In this document: positions 15,075-22,392 of the stretch, in pieces
Numbering within the stretch: the first letter of the stretch is position 1
Layout: each line of letters starts with the position of its first letter
From: Firmicutes bacterium UBA2530
GTDB lineage: Bacteria; Bacillota; Clostridia; Tissierellales; Sedimentibacteraceae
DNA: 22,392 nucleotides
Assembly: GCA_002340985.1 (NCBI GenBank)
Contig: DDNC01000009.1
Span: 84,015 to 106,406 of the forward strand
Reading direction: 5' to 3'
Notes under the pieces: generated by a model
Databases searched by the model: none
Seen by the model: only the letters and a program-made list of their open reading frames with translations
What the model was told of the DNA's origin: nothing
Translations under genes and position numbers: made by a program

Positions 15075-15545
15075 CTATATCATGTTCGGAAATCCCATTT
15101 GTCTCAGCGCTTCATACATCACAATATTGACTGAATTTGCCAGGTTCAGCGACCTTGCATGCACATTGTCTATCATTGGAATTTTTATTCTTGTATGAAT
15201 ATATTGGTCATGTATATATTCAGGCAGCCCTGCCGTTTCCTTGCCAAACATTATGAAGCAATCATCTGTATATCTGACATCTGTATAAATTCGGCTTTCT
15301 TTGGTTGTAGCTATAAATACCTCTCTGCCGCCTATAAATTCTTTAAAATCTTCATAACTCTCATGATACGTAATATTTACGAGACTCCAGTAATCCAGTC
15401 CCGCTCTTTTTAGGTGCTTATCACTTACCGAAAATCCCAAGGGCTTGATTAAGTGAAGATTAGATCCGGTAGCTGCGCAGGTTCTTGCTATATTGCCTGT
15501 ATTTTGCGGTATTTCAGGCTGGAATAATACTATGTTCAATGCCAT
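15075..15545 (-). CDS. trmL: tRNA (cytidine/uridine 34-2'-O)-methyltransferase TrmL
   Basis: SPOUT-class enzyme that methylates the ribose of the wobble nucleotide of leucine tRNAs with S-adenosylmethionine. It has 156 residues, the normal compact form made almost only of the knotted methyltransferase domain. Motif 1 is PEIPQNTGNIARTC near residues 10-23, motif 2 is MFGKETAGLP, and motif 3 with the trefoil knot is IDNVHARSLNLANSVNIVMYE. The ATG at 15545 follows AGGAG placed just after the nth stop. It is the last gene of the queG-DUF503-nth-trmL series, and I see no clear terminator after it. Confidence 0.95.
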   Translation of the reverse strand: MALNIVLFQPEIPQNTGNIARTCAATGSNLHLIKPLGFSVSDKHLKRAGLDYWSLVNITYHESYEDFKEFIGGREVFIATTKESRIYTDVRYTDDCFIMFGKETAGLPEYIHDQYIHTRIKIPMIDNVHARSLNLANSVNIVMYEALRQMGFPNMI

Positions 15546-15557
15546 TTTTTTCTCCTG

Positions 15558-16193
15558 TTATTTCTTTTTATTTATTTCTTTGTAATAATTGCATATACCC
15601 TTCAAGCTGCATACTTCGCATCTGGGATTCTGAGCAATGCATGTTTCTCTTCCATGAGTAATAAGAAGGTGATGCATCAAATGCCACTTGTATTTCGGAA
15701 GCTTCTTCATCATTTCATCAGACACCTTGTCCGCTGTTGAGCCACTGGCAAGGCCTATTCGCCTTGTAAGTCTGAACACATGAGTATCAACAGGAAAAGC
15801 CGGAATTCCAAATGCCTCACTAAGCACCACCGAAGCTGTTTTTCTCCCAACTCCCGGCAATGAAAGCAAATCCTCCATTCGCCTGGGAACCTCTCCGTTA
15901 TACCTTTCCTTCAATTCATGGCACATATGATATATATTTTTTGATTTATTCTTATACAATCCTATTTTCTTTATTTTCTGCTCTATTTCTTCCTGCGTCA
16001 GTGTGAGAAAGCTCTCAAGGTCAGGGTATTCACTGTAAATTCCCTTTGTAACTACATTGACGCTTTTGTCCGTTGCCTGCGCACTCAGCATGGTTGAAAC
16101 AAGCAGCTGAAAGGGTGTTCCATAATCCAGACCACATTTTGCGTCAGGATAATCCACTTTTAATAATTCATATACTTTTTCAGCCTTCGTCAT
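15558..16193 (-). CDS. nth: endonuclease III (DNA glycosylase/AP lyase)
   Basis: Base-excision repair enzyme that removes oxidised pyrimidines and cleaves at abasic sites. It has 211 residues, like the Escherichia coli enzyme. The helix-hairpin-helix LPGVGRKTA carries the catalytic Lys118, and FPVDTHVFR carries Asp136. The C-terminal [4Fe-4S] cluster is C-x6-C-x2-C-x5-C in CIAQNPRCEVCSLKGIC. The ATG shares one base with the TGA of the DUF503 gene (TGATG), and its GGAGG site lies within the end of that gene, so translation is coupled. Family and activity are secure. Confidence 0.97.
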   Translation of the reverse strand: MTKAEKVYELLKVDYPDAKCGLDYGTPFQLLVSTMLSAQATDKSVNVVTKGIYSEYPDLESFLTLTQEEIEQKIKKIGLYKNKSKNIYHMCHELKERYNGEVPRRMEDLLSLPGVGRKTASVVLSEAFGIPAFPVDTHVFRLTRRIGLASGSTADKVSDEMMKKLPKYKWHLMHHLLITHGRETCIAQNPRCEVCSLKGICNYYKEINKKK

Positions 16194-16474
16194 CAGCTAA
16201 CCTCCATATAACGGTTTATAACCTCCACACGTTCATCATTATCAATGAAATCAATTATTTTTAATATCATTGATTCACACAATGCCTTTTCATTTGAAAC
16301 CACAGCAACTCCTATAATTGATCGGTTCCACAAATCATTGTAATCCACCTCTGCCACCGATGCATTAAATCTTGCCTTTATTCTCTCAATTATACTTTTA
16401 ATTACATGTCTCTTTTCCTTCAGGGAATTTGACTCATAAATTATAATCTCTATTTCACAGGTTCCAACTATCAT
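16193..16474 (-). CDS. DUF503/YlxP family protein
   Basis: A 93-residue protein recognised from the MIVGTCEIEI start, the NSLKEKRHVIKSI segment, RFNASVAEVD and the NRSIIGVAVVSN strand. The family is a small ferredoxin-like alpha/beta fold often found near infB and rbfA in Firmicutes; its exact role is not settled. Here it lies instead between queG and nth. GGGAGG precedes the ATG at 16474, and its TGA overlaps the nth start by one base. There are no cofactor motifs or membrane segments. Confidence 0.9.
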   Translation of the reverse strand: MIVGTCEIEIIIYESNSLKEKRHVIKSIIERIKARFNASVAEVDYNDLWNRSIIGVAVVSNEKALCESMILKIIDFIDNDERVEVINRYMEVS

Positions 16475-16497
16475 TTTTACCTCCCGTCACGTATTCA

Positions 16498-17499
16498 TCA
16501 TTCCGTTAACTTATCCATACATAGTCTTGCATATACTCTTATCATTTCAGACGGATTGCTGAGTTCATTTTCAACTAAATCGATTAAGGAAATCATTTTA
16601 AGGTTCCCTATAGCAATCAACGCATTTCTTTTCCATACATTTTTTCCCCGCCAGCTTCCTGCCATGTTCCCGTATTTGTTTTTGAATTCGTCATTTGACA
16701 TTTGCAACAATTCTTGAAGGTCAACCATCAGACTGTCATAATCAATCTCTGAATGTTTTTCAGTATTGCATCTGTTCTTGGGGCACACAAGCTGACATAC
16801 GTCGCAGCCATAAATCTGATTCTTCATATTATCCATATATTCAGAAGGAATTTCTTTCTTAGTCTGTGTCAGATAAGAAACACACTTTCTCGCATTTATT
16901 CCTCCATCCTCGAATATCGCGCCGTTGGGACAGCTTTTCACACATATGCTGCAGCTTCCGCATATATCATCATTGCCGTTCTTATTGTCACATTCCAATT
17001 CTAAATCCGTCAGCAGGTAGCCTATATTTATAAAGGAGCCGTATTTTTCGTTAATAAGAAGTGTATTTTTTCCGTAATTTCCTATTCCTGCATTCTTGCA
17101 TATTTCTCTGTCTATGAGAGGAGAAGTGTCAACACATATTTTATATTTGAAATCTACGAGCTTTTCTATTTCTTTCACAATACCGCTCAATATATTTCTC
17201 ACTTTTTTATGGTAATCCTCACCATAGGAAGAAATACTAAGCAATCCCTTGCTGTATGATGCGGTTTTTTTATATCCCGCTCCGTAAGGAACCGCTATTG
17301 CTATTATGCTTCTGCACTCGGGAAAAATATTCCTTACATCAAGTCTCTTGCTTATATCCTGCTCTTCAAGCTCACAGCTGTACCCCATGCGTTCCCTGCG
17401 GCGCAAAAATTCACCAAGATAACTGTAATCCATAACAGATGTAAAGCCTATTTCGTCAATACCTATTGATTTAGCAATTTCTATAATTTTTTGTTTCAT
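16498..17499 (-). CDS. queG: epoxyqueuosine reductase QueG
   Basis: Performs the last step of queuosine synthesis, reducing epoxyqueuosine to queuosine in tRNA with a cobalamin cofactor and two [4Fe-4S] clusters. Residues about 122-146 read CVDTSPLIDREICKNAGIG and then NYGKNT, the family's active-site and cobalamin region. Cluster cysteines are at 180, 183, 186 and 190 (CGSCSICVKSCP) and 206, 232, 235 and 239 (GCDVCQLVCP). At 333 residues it is shorter than the roughly 380 common in the family, with a reduced C-terminal HEAT-like part (WRGKNVWKRNALIAIGNL). It heads a four-gene operon with DUF503, nth and trmL; with trmL this gives two wobble-position tRNA modifiers in one unit. Confidence 0.94.
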   Translation of the reverse strand: MKQKIIEIAKSIGIDEIGFTSVMDYSYLGEFLRRRERMGYSCELEEQDISKRLDVRNIFPECRSIIAIAVPYGAGYKKTASYSKGLLSISSYGEDYHKKVRNILSGIVKEIEKLVDFKYKICVDTSPLIDREICKNAGIGNYGKNTLLINEKYGSFINIGYLLTDLELECDNKNGNDDICGSCSICVKSCPNGAIFEDGGINARKCVSYLTQTKKEIPSEYMDNMKNQIYGCDVCQLVCPKNRCNTEKHSEIDYDSLMVDLQELLQMSNDEFKNKYGNMAGSWRGKNVWKRNALIAIGNLKMISLIDLVENELSNPSEMIRVYARLCMDKLTE

Positions 17500-17565
17500 A
17501 ATTTCACCGGATAAACATGCTCAATTATACTTCTTGCGCATAATTCTTATTTTTACAATATTCAT

Positions 17566-17592
17566 ATTATAACACTTACACAACCCTGTCAA
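17566..17592 (-). promoter_or_regulatory. sigma-A promoter of the queG operon
   Basis: Perfect TTGACA at 17592-17587 and perfect TATAAT at 17571-17566, but with a 15-base spacer. TAATAT two bases further down gives a 17-base spacer with a weaker -10. The leader to queG is about 60 bases. Confidence 0.68.
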
Positions 17593-17620
17593 TCCGAATA
17601 ATGAGCGATGCAATCACGCG

Positions 17621-17653
17621 AAAAGAGAGGCGCCTTTCCGGCACACCTCTCTC
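17621..17653 (-). terminator. terminator after the Na/Pi cotransporter gene
   Basis: AGAGAGG/CCTCTCT stem continued by an inner GCC/GGC pairing around a GGAAA loop, followed by TTTT on the minus strand, starting 6 bases after the stop. It separates this gene from the queG promoter. Confidence 0.78.
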
Positions 17654-17658
17654 GAATT

Positions 17659-19278
17659 TTATTTTTTATTTTGTTGGGCAAGGGCTTCAATTATTAACTC
17701 TGCAATATTGGATGAATGATCACCTATTCTTTCAAGATTTCCTATTAAATCAAGGAATATTATTCCGGCACTTGGTTCGCAGATATAGTTGTTTAATCTA
17801 TCAATGTGATTTTTACGCAAATTCTTATACATAACATCAATTTTCTTGTCATCTTCTATTACTCTTTCGCAATCCTTCCATTCAATGGTCTTGATTGCAT
17901 TTAATGACAGCTTGTACACGCTCATAGTATCGTAGAACATCTTTTCAATTTCGTGATTTGCCGTATCTGAAAAACTGACTTTGTTTTCGATTTTGTACAA
18001 TGCAAGCTCTCCTACATTGTCAGCGTGATCCCCGACTCTTTCTATGTCGTTCAGCACATTCATGAGAACAACCAATTTATCCTTTTCATAGTTAGTCAAA
18101 GATTCCTTATCCAACTTTACCAAGTATTCCAAAATAAGCTTACTAAGTTCATTTACTTTTTTTTCAGCATCAAACACCTTGTATGAAAGCTCTTCTTTGT
18201 TTTCAAAAAATGCTTTTACGGCTGTATCAAATTGCTCATATACCATATTCCCAAGATGAAGAATTTCCTTTGTTGTTTGAGTTAAAGCAATTGATGGTGT
18301 AACCAGGATTCTCTCATCAATATATTTTGTAATATGAGCATTTTCACTTCCATCATCTCTGACAATGTATTCTGACGCCTTAACGAGCAAGTTTGAAAAC
18401 GGAAATAATATCACTACATTTATTATATTGAAAAATATGTGTCCTGCAGCAATCTGACGCGGAACATAGGTTGGTACAATCTCGTAAATAATCCATTGCA
18501 CCGGAGCTCTGAGCACAAGCATGAACAATAATGTACCTGTCATATTGAACAAGAGGTGTATAACAGCAGCCCTCTTAGCTGTTTTATTTGCTCCTATACC
18601 TGATAACATAGCTGTCACACAGGTGCCGATATTTTGCCCGAAAATTATCGGGTATGCCTGATTGAATGTGATAACACCGGTAGCGGACACAGCAATAAGC
18701 AAACCTGTTGTAGCGCTGCTGCTTTGAAGAATTGCCGTCATTACAAACCCGGCAAGGATACCTAAATACGGATTATCAAACTTAGTAATAAGTCCTGCAA
18801 ATTCAGGGTTTGATTTCAACGGGTCCATTGCTTTACCCATGAAATTCATTCCTATAAACAAAATACCGAATCCTATGATAACCTCAGCTATACTCTTAAC
18901 CTTTTTCCTTTTGGCAGCTAAGTACATGACCATTCCGACGCCAACCATAAGCGTGGCCACCTTCGTTATGTTCAAAGATACAAGGAAAGCAGTAACGGTA
19001 GTACCTATATTTGCACCCATTATAATTCCCACAGCCTGGTTTAAATTCATCAGTCCGGCATTTACAAAACCAACGACCATAACGGTTGTGGCGCTGCTGC
19101 TCTGAATAACTCCAGTAACCAGCGCACCCACAAGCACTCCCATGAGCTTGTTGCTTGTTAAGGCAGCCAAAATATCTTTCATTTTGCTCCCGGCAGCCTT
19201 CTGCAGTCCTTCTCCCATGTAACTCATTCCAAACAGGAACAGACCAAGTCCGCCGATCAAATTAATAGCAATATCCAT
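17659..19278 (-). CDS. Na+/phosphate cotransporter family protein with C-terminal PhoU domain
   Basis: Membrane protein of the NptA/YjbB (type II Na/Pi cotransporter) family, probably moving phosphate with sodium. It has 539 residues. The first 310 or so form about eight hydrophobic segments arranged as two inverted repeats, each with the signature QSSSATT (Gln59 and Gln185) and a GxNIGTxVTA motif. From about residue 330 to the end is a soluble, helical PhoU-like domain with two repeats (NDIERVGDHADNVGEL and NLERIGDHSSNIAEL), which carry metal-binding E-x-x-x-D-type motifs. Such fusions are common in Firmicutes. The ATG at 19278 has AGGAGG. It is a single-gene unit with its own promoter and terminator. 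Transport direction cannot be read from sequence. Confidence 0.93.
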   Translation of the reverse strand: MDIAINLIGGLGLFLFGMSYMGEGLQKAAGSKMKDILAALTSNKLMGVLVGALVTGVIQSSSATTVMVVGFVNAGLMNLNQAVGIIMGANIGTTVTAFLVSLNITKVATLMVGVGMVMYLAAKRKKVKSIAEVIIGFGILFIGMNFMGKAMDPLKSNPEFAGLITKFDNPYLGILAGFVMTAILQSSSATTGLLIAVSATGVITFNQAYPIIFGQNIGTCVTAMLSGIGANKTAKRAAVIHLLFNMTGTLLFMLVLRAPVQWIIYEIVPTYVPRQIAAGHIFFNIINVVILFPFSNLLVKASEYIVRDDGSENAHITKYIDERILVTPSIALTQTTKEILHLGNMVYEQFDTAVKAFFENKEELSYKVFDAEKKVNELSKLILEYLVKLDKESLTNYEKDKLVVLMNVLNDIERVGDHADNVGELALYKIENKVSFSDTANHEIEKMFYDTMSVYKLSLNAIKTIEWKDCERVIEDDKKIDVMYKNLRKNHIDRLNNYICEPSAGIIFLDLIGNLERIGDHSSNIAELIIEALAQQNKK

Positions 19279-19348
19279 AATTCCTCCTAATCATTCGTGG
19301 AAAAGCCATAGTAATAATTGTTTTTTATATTGTAATAAAACCATAGAG

Positions 19349-19377
19349 ATTATATCATTATTTGTTTACTTAATAAA
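19349..19377 (-). promoter_or_regulatory. extended -10 promoter of the Na/Pi cotransporter gene
   Basis: TATAAT at 19354-19349 is preceded by TGA (extended -10). The best -35, TTTATT, lies 17 bases upstream and is poor. The leader to the start codon is about 65 bases. Confidence 0.58.
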
Positions 19378-19407
19378 GACAAAACTTGCTGCCATATTTT
19401 TACACAC

Positions 19408-19432
19408 AAAAAGCCCCTATTAGGAGCTTTTT
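19408..19432 (-). terminator. terminator of the kor operon
   Basis: AAAAAGCTCC / GGGGCTTTTT, a 10-bp stem with one wobble pair and a TAATA loop, ending in five T on the minus strand, 17 bases after the korC stop. A typical intrinsic terminator. Confidence 0.92.
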
Positions 19433-19448
19433 ATTCATTTATTTTTAT

Positions 19449-20003
19449 TTAAACTTCCTGGAGCTTTTTAACCGCCTCTGCGCCTTTTGCCAGAGCTTCC
19501 TTGTTAAGAGGAATAAGATCTGTCTTGTTTTCACCGAACACCTTTAAAAATGCTTTAAGAATAGATTCAACCTCAACAACCTTTGTCAGTTCTATATATG
19601 CACCGAGCATTACCATATTTGCAACCTTGCCGTTTCCTAACTCCAGTGCCAGCTCATTTGCAGAAACATAGTACACATCCAGATCACTTCTTGTTGGCTT
19701 AACATCTATAAGAGATTTATTGATGATTAGTTTTCCGCCTGGAACCAGCTCTTTTTCAAATTTTATCATTGAAGGTAAGTTCATAGCTATTGCTGCCGTT
19801 CCATCTTTGGAAATAAGCGGTGAGCCTACAGAGTCATCAGATACCACAACTGCACAGTTTGCTGTTCCGCCTCTCATTTCAGGTCCGTAAGAAGGCATCC
19901 ATGTGACTTGCTTTTCTTCAAGCATTCCCGCATATGCCAATAACTTTCCGATAGCCATAATACCCTGGCCTCCAAAACCGGCCATTATTACTTTTTCTTC
20001 CAT
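19449..20003 (-). CDS. korC: 2-oxoacid:ferredoxin oxidoreductase, gamma subunit
   Basis: Small catalytic-domain subunit of a four-subunit 2-oxoacid:ferredoxin oxidoreductase that decarboxylates a 2-oxoacid with CoA and ferredoxin. The start chosen is ATG 20003 (184 residues, MEEKVIMAGFGGQG), because GAGGAGGG lies nine bases upstream; an in-frame ATG six codons earlier lies inside korB. FGGQGI and the PSYGPEMRGG segment are the family signatures. The stop of korB and this ATG are separated by a single base, so translation is coupled. Substrate is uncertain: the related Vor (2-oxoisovalerate) and Kor (2-oxoglutarate) enzymes cannot be told apart here. Confidence 0.92.
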   Translation of the reverse strand: MEEKVIMAGFGGQGIMAIGKLLAYAGMLEEKQVTWMPSYGPEMRGGTANCAVVVSDDSVGSPLISKDGTAAIAMNLPSMIKFEKELVPGGKLIINKSLIDVKPTRSDLDVYYVSANELALELGNGKVANMVMLGAYIELTKVVEVESILKAFLKVFGENKTDLIPLNKEALAKGAEAVKKLQEV

Positions 20004-20004
20004 G

Positions 20005-20751
20005 TTATTTACCCTCCTCAAAATCTCTGAAATTTCCTAACGGATAATATGGAATCATATTATCTCTCAGCCATTCCAATGCACTTACGGGAGTCAATCC
20101 CCAGTTTGTAGGGCATGTTGACAGCACCTCTACTATGGCGAATCCTTCTCCCTTTAACTGACATTCAAAAGCTTTTTTTATTGCCTTTTTAGCCTTTCTG
20201 ATATTTGCCGGAGTATCAACTGAAACTCTTTCAACAAACTTAGCTCCGTCTATTGTAGCCAGCAGTTCAGCCATTCTTATAGGCTTGCCGCTGAGGGCTT
20301 CGTCTCTTCCCATCGGTGATGTGGTAGTTTTTTGTCCAACCAATGTTGTTGGAGCCATTTGTCCGCCTGTCATACCATATATTGCGTTGTTTACAAATAT
20401 GGTAGTTATTTTTTCACCTCTGTGAGCTGCATGAACAACCTCTGCTGTACCTATTGAAGCAAGGTCTCCGTCTCCCTGGTATGCAAACACAACCTTGTCG
20501 GGGTGTACTCTTTTTATTCCCGTTGCAACTGCCGGAGCTCTTCCGTGAGCAGCCTCCTGCATATCACAGTTGAAATAGTTATATGCCAGAACCGAGCATC
20601 CTACCGGTGCAACCCCTATTGTATCCTCTAAAACTCCAAGCTCAACCAATGACTCAGCTACCAGTTTGTGTATAACTCCGTGAGTGCAGCCCGGACAATA
20701 ATGAAAAGGTGTATCGGTTAACCCTTTTGATTTTTCATATACAATTGTCAT
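20005..20751 (-). CDS. korB: 2-oxoacid:ferredoxin oxidoreductase, beta (thiamine diphosphate) subunit
   Basis: Binds thiamine diphosphate and carries out decarboxylation of the 2-oxoacid. It has 248 residues. YCPGCTHG near residue 18 is the N-terminal signature. The thiamine diphosphate motif begins at GDGD (93-96) and ends with VNN (120-122), followed by IYGMTGGQMAPTT. Its ATG shares one base with the korA stop (TAATG), and korC begins one base after its own stop. No internal [4Fe-4S] cluster is seen; the clusters come from KorD. Confidence 0.94.
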   Translation of the reverse strand: MTIVYEKSKGLTDTPFHYCPGCTHGVIHKLVAESLVELGVLEDTIGVAPVGCSVLAYNYFNCDMQEAAHGRAPAVATGIKRVHPDKVVFAYQGDGDLASIGTAEVVHAAHRGEKITTIFVNNAIYGMTGGQMAPTTLVGQKTTTSPMGRDEALSGKPIRMAELLATIDGAKFVERVSVDTPANIRKAKKAIKKAFECQLKGEGFAIVEVLSTCPTNWGLTPVSALEWLRDNMIPYYPLGNFRDFEEGK

Positions 20752-21812
20752 TATTTTGTACCTCCCGCAATTTTTTCAATATCTGCCAGTATGCTTGCCG
20801 GTGTAGGAACCATACCGCCCTGTGTACCATTAAAATATACAGGCTGTCTTCCCTCAACGGCAATTTTAACATCATCCATTATCTGTCCCTGGCTCATTTC
20901 AACTGCAAGCACACCCTTTGCGCTGCTGCCTATTGTTTTGAATACATCATATGGGAACGGCCATATAGTAATAGGTCTTACCATACCAACCTTTATTCCT
21001 TTTTTCTCAGCCTGCTTAATGGCAGTCTTCACTATTCTTGAAGTTGTTCCGTATGCCACCAGCACAACCTCTGCATCTTCCAGTCCAAATGCTTCATAAA
21101 GAACTTCTTTTTCTTCCATCATTTTGAACTTATTCTCTAAGTTCTTGTTGTGTGCCTGAAGTGTTTCGGCTTCCAGATACACTGAGTTTATAATGTTGGG
21201 TTTTCTTTTTCCCCCTGTTCCTACGGTAGCCCAATCTTTAGGAGGTAAATCTGTATGTGCGGATTCCTTAAATTCAACAGCTTCCATCATCTGACCTATC
21301 ATACCGTCAGCTGCTATAAGAACCGGATTTCTGTAATAATCTGCTTTGTCAAAAGCTAATATAACATAGTCAACTATTTCCTGTATGCTTGCAGGGGCAT
21401 AACACAAAGTTCTGTAGTCTCCGTTACCGCCGCCTCTTGTTGACTGGTAATAATCTGCCTGTCCCGGCTGGATACTTCCCAATCCGGGGCCCCCTCGCAT
21501 CATGTTGACAATAACACATGGAATCTCTGCTCCTGCAGCATATGTTATACCTTCCTGCTTCAGTGAAATTCCCGGGCTTGAGGATGCAGTCATGCATCTT
21601 GCTCCTGCTCCGCCTGCTCCGTAAACCATATTAATTGCAGCGACTTCACTTTCCGCTTGTAAAAACACTCCGCCTGCCTCGGGCAATGCTTTTGACATAT
21701 ATTCAGGAATTTCACTGGATGGGGTTATTGGATAACCGAAAAAATATTTACATCCTGCCTTAATTGCGGCAGCTCCAACAGCTTCATTACCTTTCATCAA
21801 TACCTTAGCCAT
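20751..21812 (-). CDS. korA: 2-oxoacid:ferredoxin oxidoreductase, alpha subunit (Kor/VorB type)
   Basis: Large subunit providing the pyrimidine-binding and CoA-side parts of the active site. It has 353 residues. The start MAKVLMKGNEAVGAAAIKAG, the GYPITPSSEIPEY motif, QAESEVAAINMVYGAGGAGAR, TASSSPGISLKQEG and the MMRGGPGLGSIQPGQADY block are all diagnostic. The match is close to proteins often labelled VorB (3-methyl-2-oxobutanoate-ferredoxin oxidoreductase), which would suit branched-chain amino acid fermentation, but the substrate is not settled by sequence. The ATG at 21812 has a GGAGGTAGG site and lies 16 bases after korD. Confidence 0.94.
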   Translation of the reverse strand: MAKVLMKGNEAVGAAAIKAGCKYFFGYPITPSSEIPEYMSKALPEAGGVFLQAESEVAAINMVYGAGGAGARCMTASSSPGISLKQEGITYAAGAEIPCVIVNMMRGGPGLGSIQPGQADYYQSTRGGGNGDYRTLCYAPASIQEIVDYVILAFDKADYYRNPVLIAADGMIGQMMEAVEFKESAHTDLPPKDWATVGTGGKRKPNIINSVYLEAETLQAHNKNLENKFKMMEEKEVLYEAFGLEDAEVVLVAYGTTSRIVKTAIKQAEKKGIKVGMVRPITIWPFPYDVFKTIGSSAKGVLAVEMSQGQIMDDVKIAVEGRQPVYFNGTQGGMVPTPASILADIEKIAGGTK

Positions 21813-21828
21813 AATTAACCTACCTCCA

Positions 21829-22044
21829 TTATAATCTTTCTACAGTAATTACAGAATCGGGACACATAATTGCGCAGCTTCCGCAGGCAATACATTTTTC
21901 TTGTTCGATTACATGAGCCGGACAATATCCCTTGCCGTTGATTTTTTCTTTGTTCAACTCGATTATTTTTACCGGACATACAGACACACACAGCTCACAG
22001 CCCTTGCATGCATCTTCGTTAAATGTAACCTTACCCTTTGCCAT
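21829..22044 (-). CDS. korD: 2-oxoacid:ferredoxin oxidoreductase, delta subunit (2[4Fe-4S] ferredoxin-like)
   Basis: Electron-transfer subunit of the Kor complex, with 71 residues. Two C-x2-C-x2-C-x3-C-P motifs are visible: Cys13/16/19/23 and Cys51/54/57/61, giving two [4Fe-4S] clusters, plus an extra Cys41 between them. The ATG at 22044 has GGAGG about five bases upstream and lies 16 bases after the preceding gene. The order korD-korA-korB-korC is common for Kor/Vor operons of anaerobes. Confidence 0.94.
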   Translation of the reverse strand: MAKGKVTFNEDACKGCELCVSVCPVKIIELNKEKINGKGYCPAHVIEQEKCIACGSCAIMCPDSVITVERL

Positions 22045-22060
22045 TATAATACCTCCATTT

Positions 22061-22392
22061 TTAACTCATCCATTCTTCCCTCATATAAAGATTTATGGGG
22101 AACAACTTTTCTAATATTTCTTCACTTTTTATTTTTCCTGCCGTTTCTTTTATCACGGCTTCATATCTTATAGGAATATCTGTTTCCCATGATACCTTTT
22201 TAGTCAGCTCGTGGCCGAATTCAACATCTTCCGCAGTTGTATCCTTAAGCATGTGTGTGTTGTTTATGAGTCCGGTTACCTTAAGCCTTGATGTAGACTC
22301 TATCATCCTGAGGTATTTCAGGACACCTTCGGTAGTATTCGTCTCAGGTCTGTTTCCGTTTATTACGAAAAACATATCATATTCAACATTTT
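22061..22392 (-). CDS. P-loop ATPase-like protein, C-terminal part (runs off right edge)
   Basis: The C-terminal 109 residues of a longer protein whose frame stays open past the window edge; the first in-window ATG at 22375 is internal. The visible part reads NVEYDMFFVINGNRP, then TTEGVLKYLRMIESTS and KVTGLINNTHM, and ends in REEWMS. A hydrophobic strand ending in NxxRP, followed by a GLINNTH segment that looks like the base-recognition part of MinD/ParA- or CobQ-like P-loop proteins, suggests a nucleotide-binding protein. The Walker A motif would be outside the window. It lies 16 bases ahead of korD, so it is probably cotranscribed and may serve the Kor complex; its role is unknown. Confidence 0.7.
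   Translation of the reverse strand, partial: NVEYDMFFVINGNRPETNTTEGVLKYLRMIESTSRLKVTGLINNTHMLKDTTAEDVEFGHELTKKVSWETDIPIRYEAVIKETAGKIKSEEILEKLFPINLYMREEWMS

Noticed and set aside
1..22392. CRISPR array, insertion sequence, prophage, tRNA or rRNA genes
   Set aside because: No regularly spaced repeats, transposase-like frames, phage genes or tRNA/rRNA sequences were seen; the window is ordinary metabolic chromosome.

Overview
Every gene found in this window lies on the minus strand, so it reads as a chain of leftward operons. The gene content points to a low-GC, anaerobic, amino-acid-fermenting member of the Clostridia. The evidence is a complete selenium-dependent glycine reductase (Stickland) operon, a ferredoxin-dependent 2-oxoacid oxidoreductase, a CggR-controlled glycolytic operon, AT-rich spacers and strong GGAGG ribosome binding sites. 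A Sedimentibacter- or Tissierellia-like source is only a guess; no 16S or other phylogenetic marker was used.

Layout from the right edge leftwards, in the direction of transcription. (1) 22392-19408: end of a P-loop ATPase-like gene, then korD-korA-korB-korC (2-oxoacid:ferredoxin oxidoreductase), closed by a hairpin terminator. (2) 19377-17621: a monocistronic Na/Pi-cotransporter-PhoU fusion gene with its own promoter and terminator. (3) 17592-15075: queG, a DUF503/YlxP gene, nth and trmL, a tRNA-modification and DNA-repair operon. (4) 15066-14905: a short open frame with an in-frame UGA, of unknown nature. (5) 14758-6677: the glycine reductase operon. A sigma-A-type promoter and a tandem glycine riboswitch with terminator precede grdX-grdE-grdB-trxB-trxA-grdA-grdC-grdD and a final terminator. 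grdB and grdA each contain one in-frame UGA, read here as selenocysteine (Sec348 and Sec44), each followed by a SECIS-like hairpin. (6) 6635-5019: rpoN (sigma-54) as a single-gene unit. (7) 4911-1: the central glycolytic operon cggR-gap-pgk-tpiA-gpmI, preceded by a CggR operator of two repeats exactly 20 bp apart. gpmI runs off the left edge.

How the parts work together. Glycine is sensed by the riboswitch and reduced by GrdE/GrdB (protein B), selenoprotein A and GrdC/GrdD (protein C) to acetyl phosphate and ammonia. Electrons come from NADPH through the dedicated TrxB/TrxA pair. The Kor complex supplies the oxidative, ferredoxin-reducing side of 2-oxoacid fermentation. CggR ties triose-phosphate metabolism to sugar-phosphate supply. 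The most notable points are the two recoded UGA codons, the duplicated sequence at the riboswitch terminator, inter-gene hairpins inside the grd operon, the TTG start of grdE, the non-canonical thioredoxin active site and the unexplained UGA-containing frame between trmL and the grd promoter.
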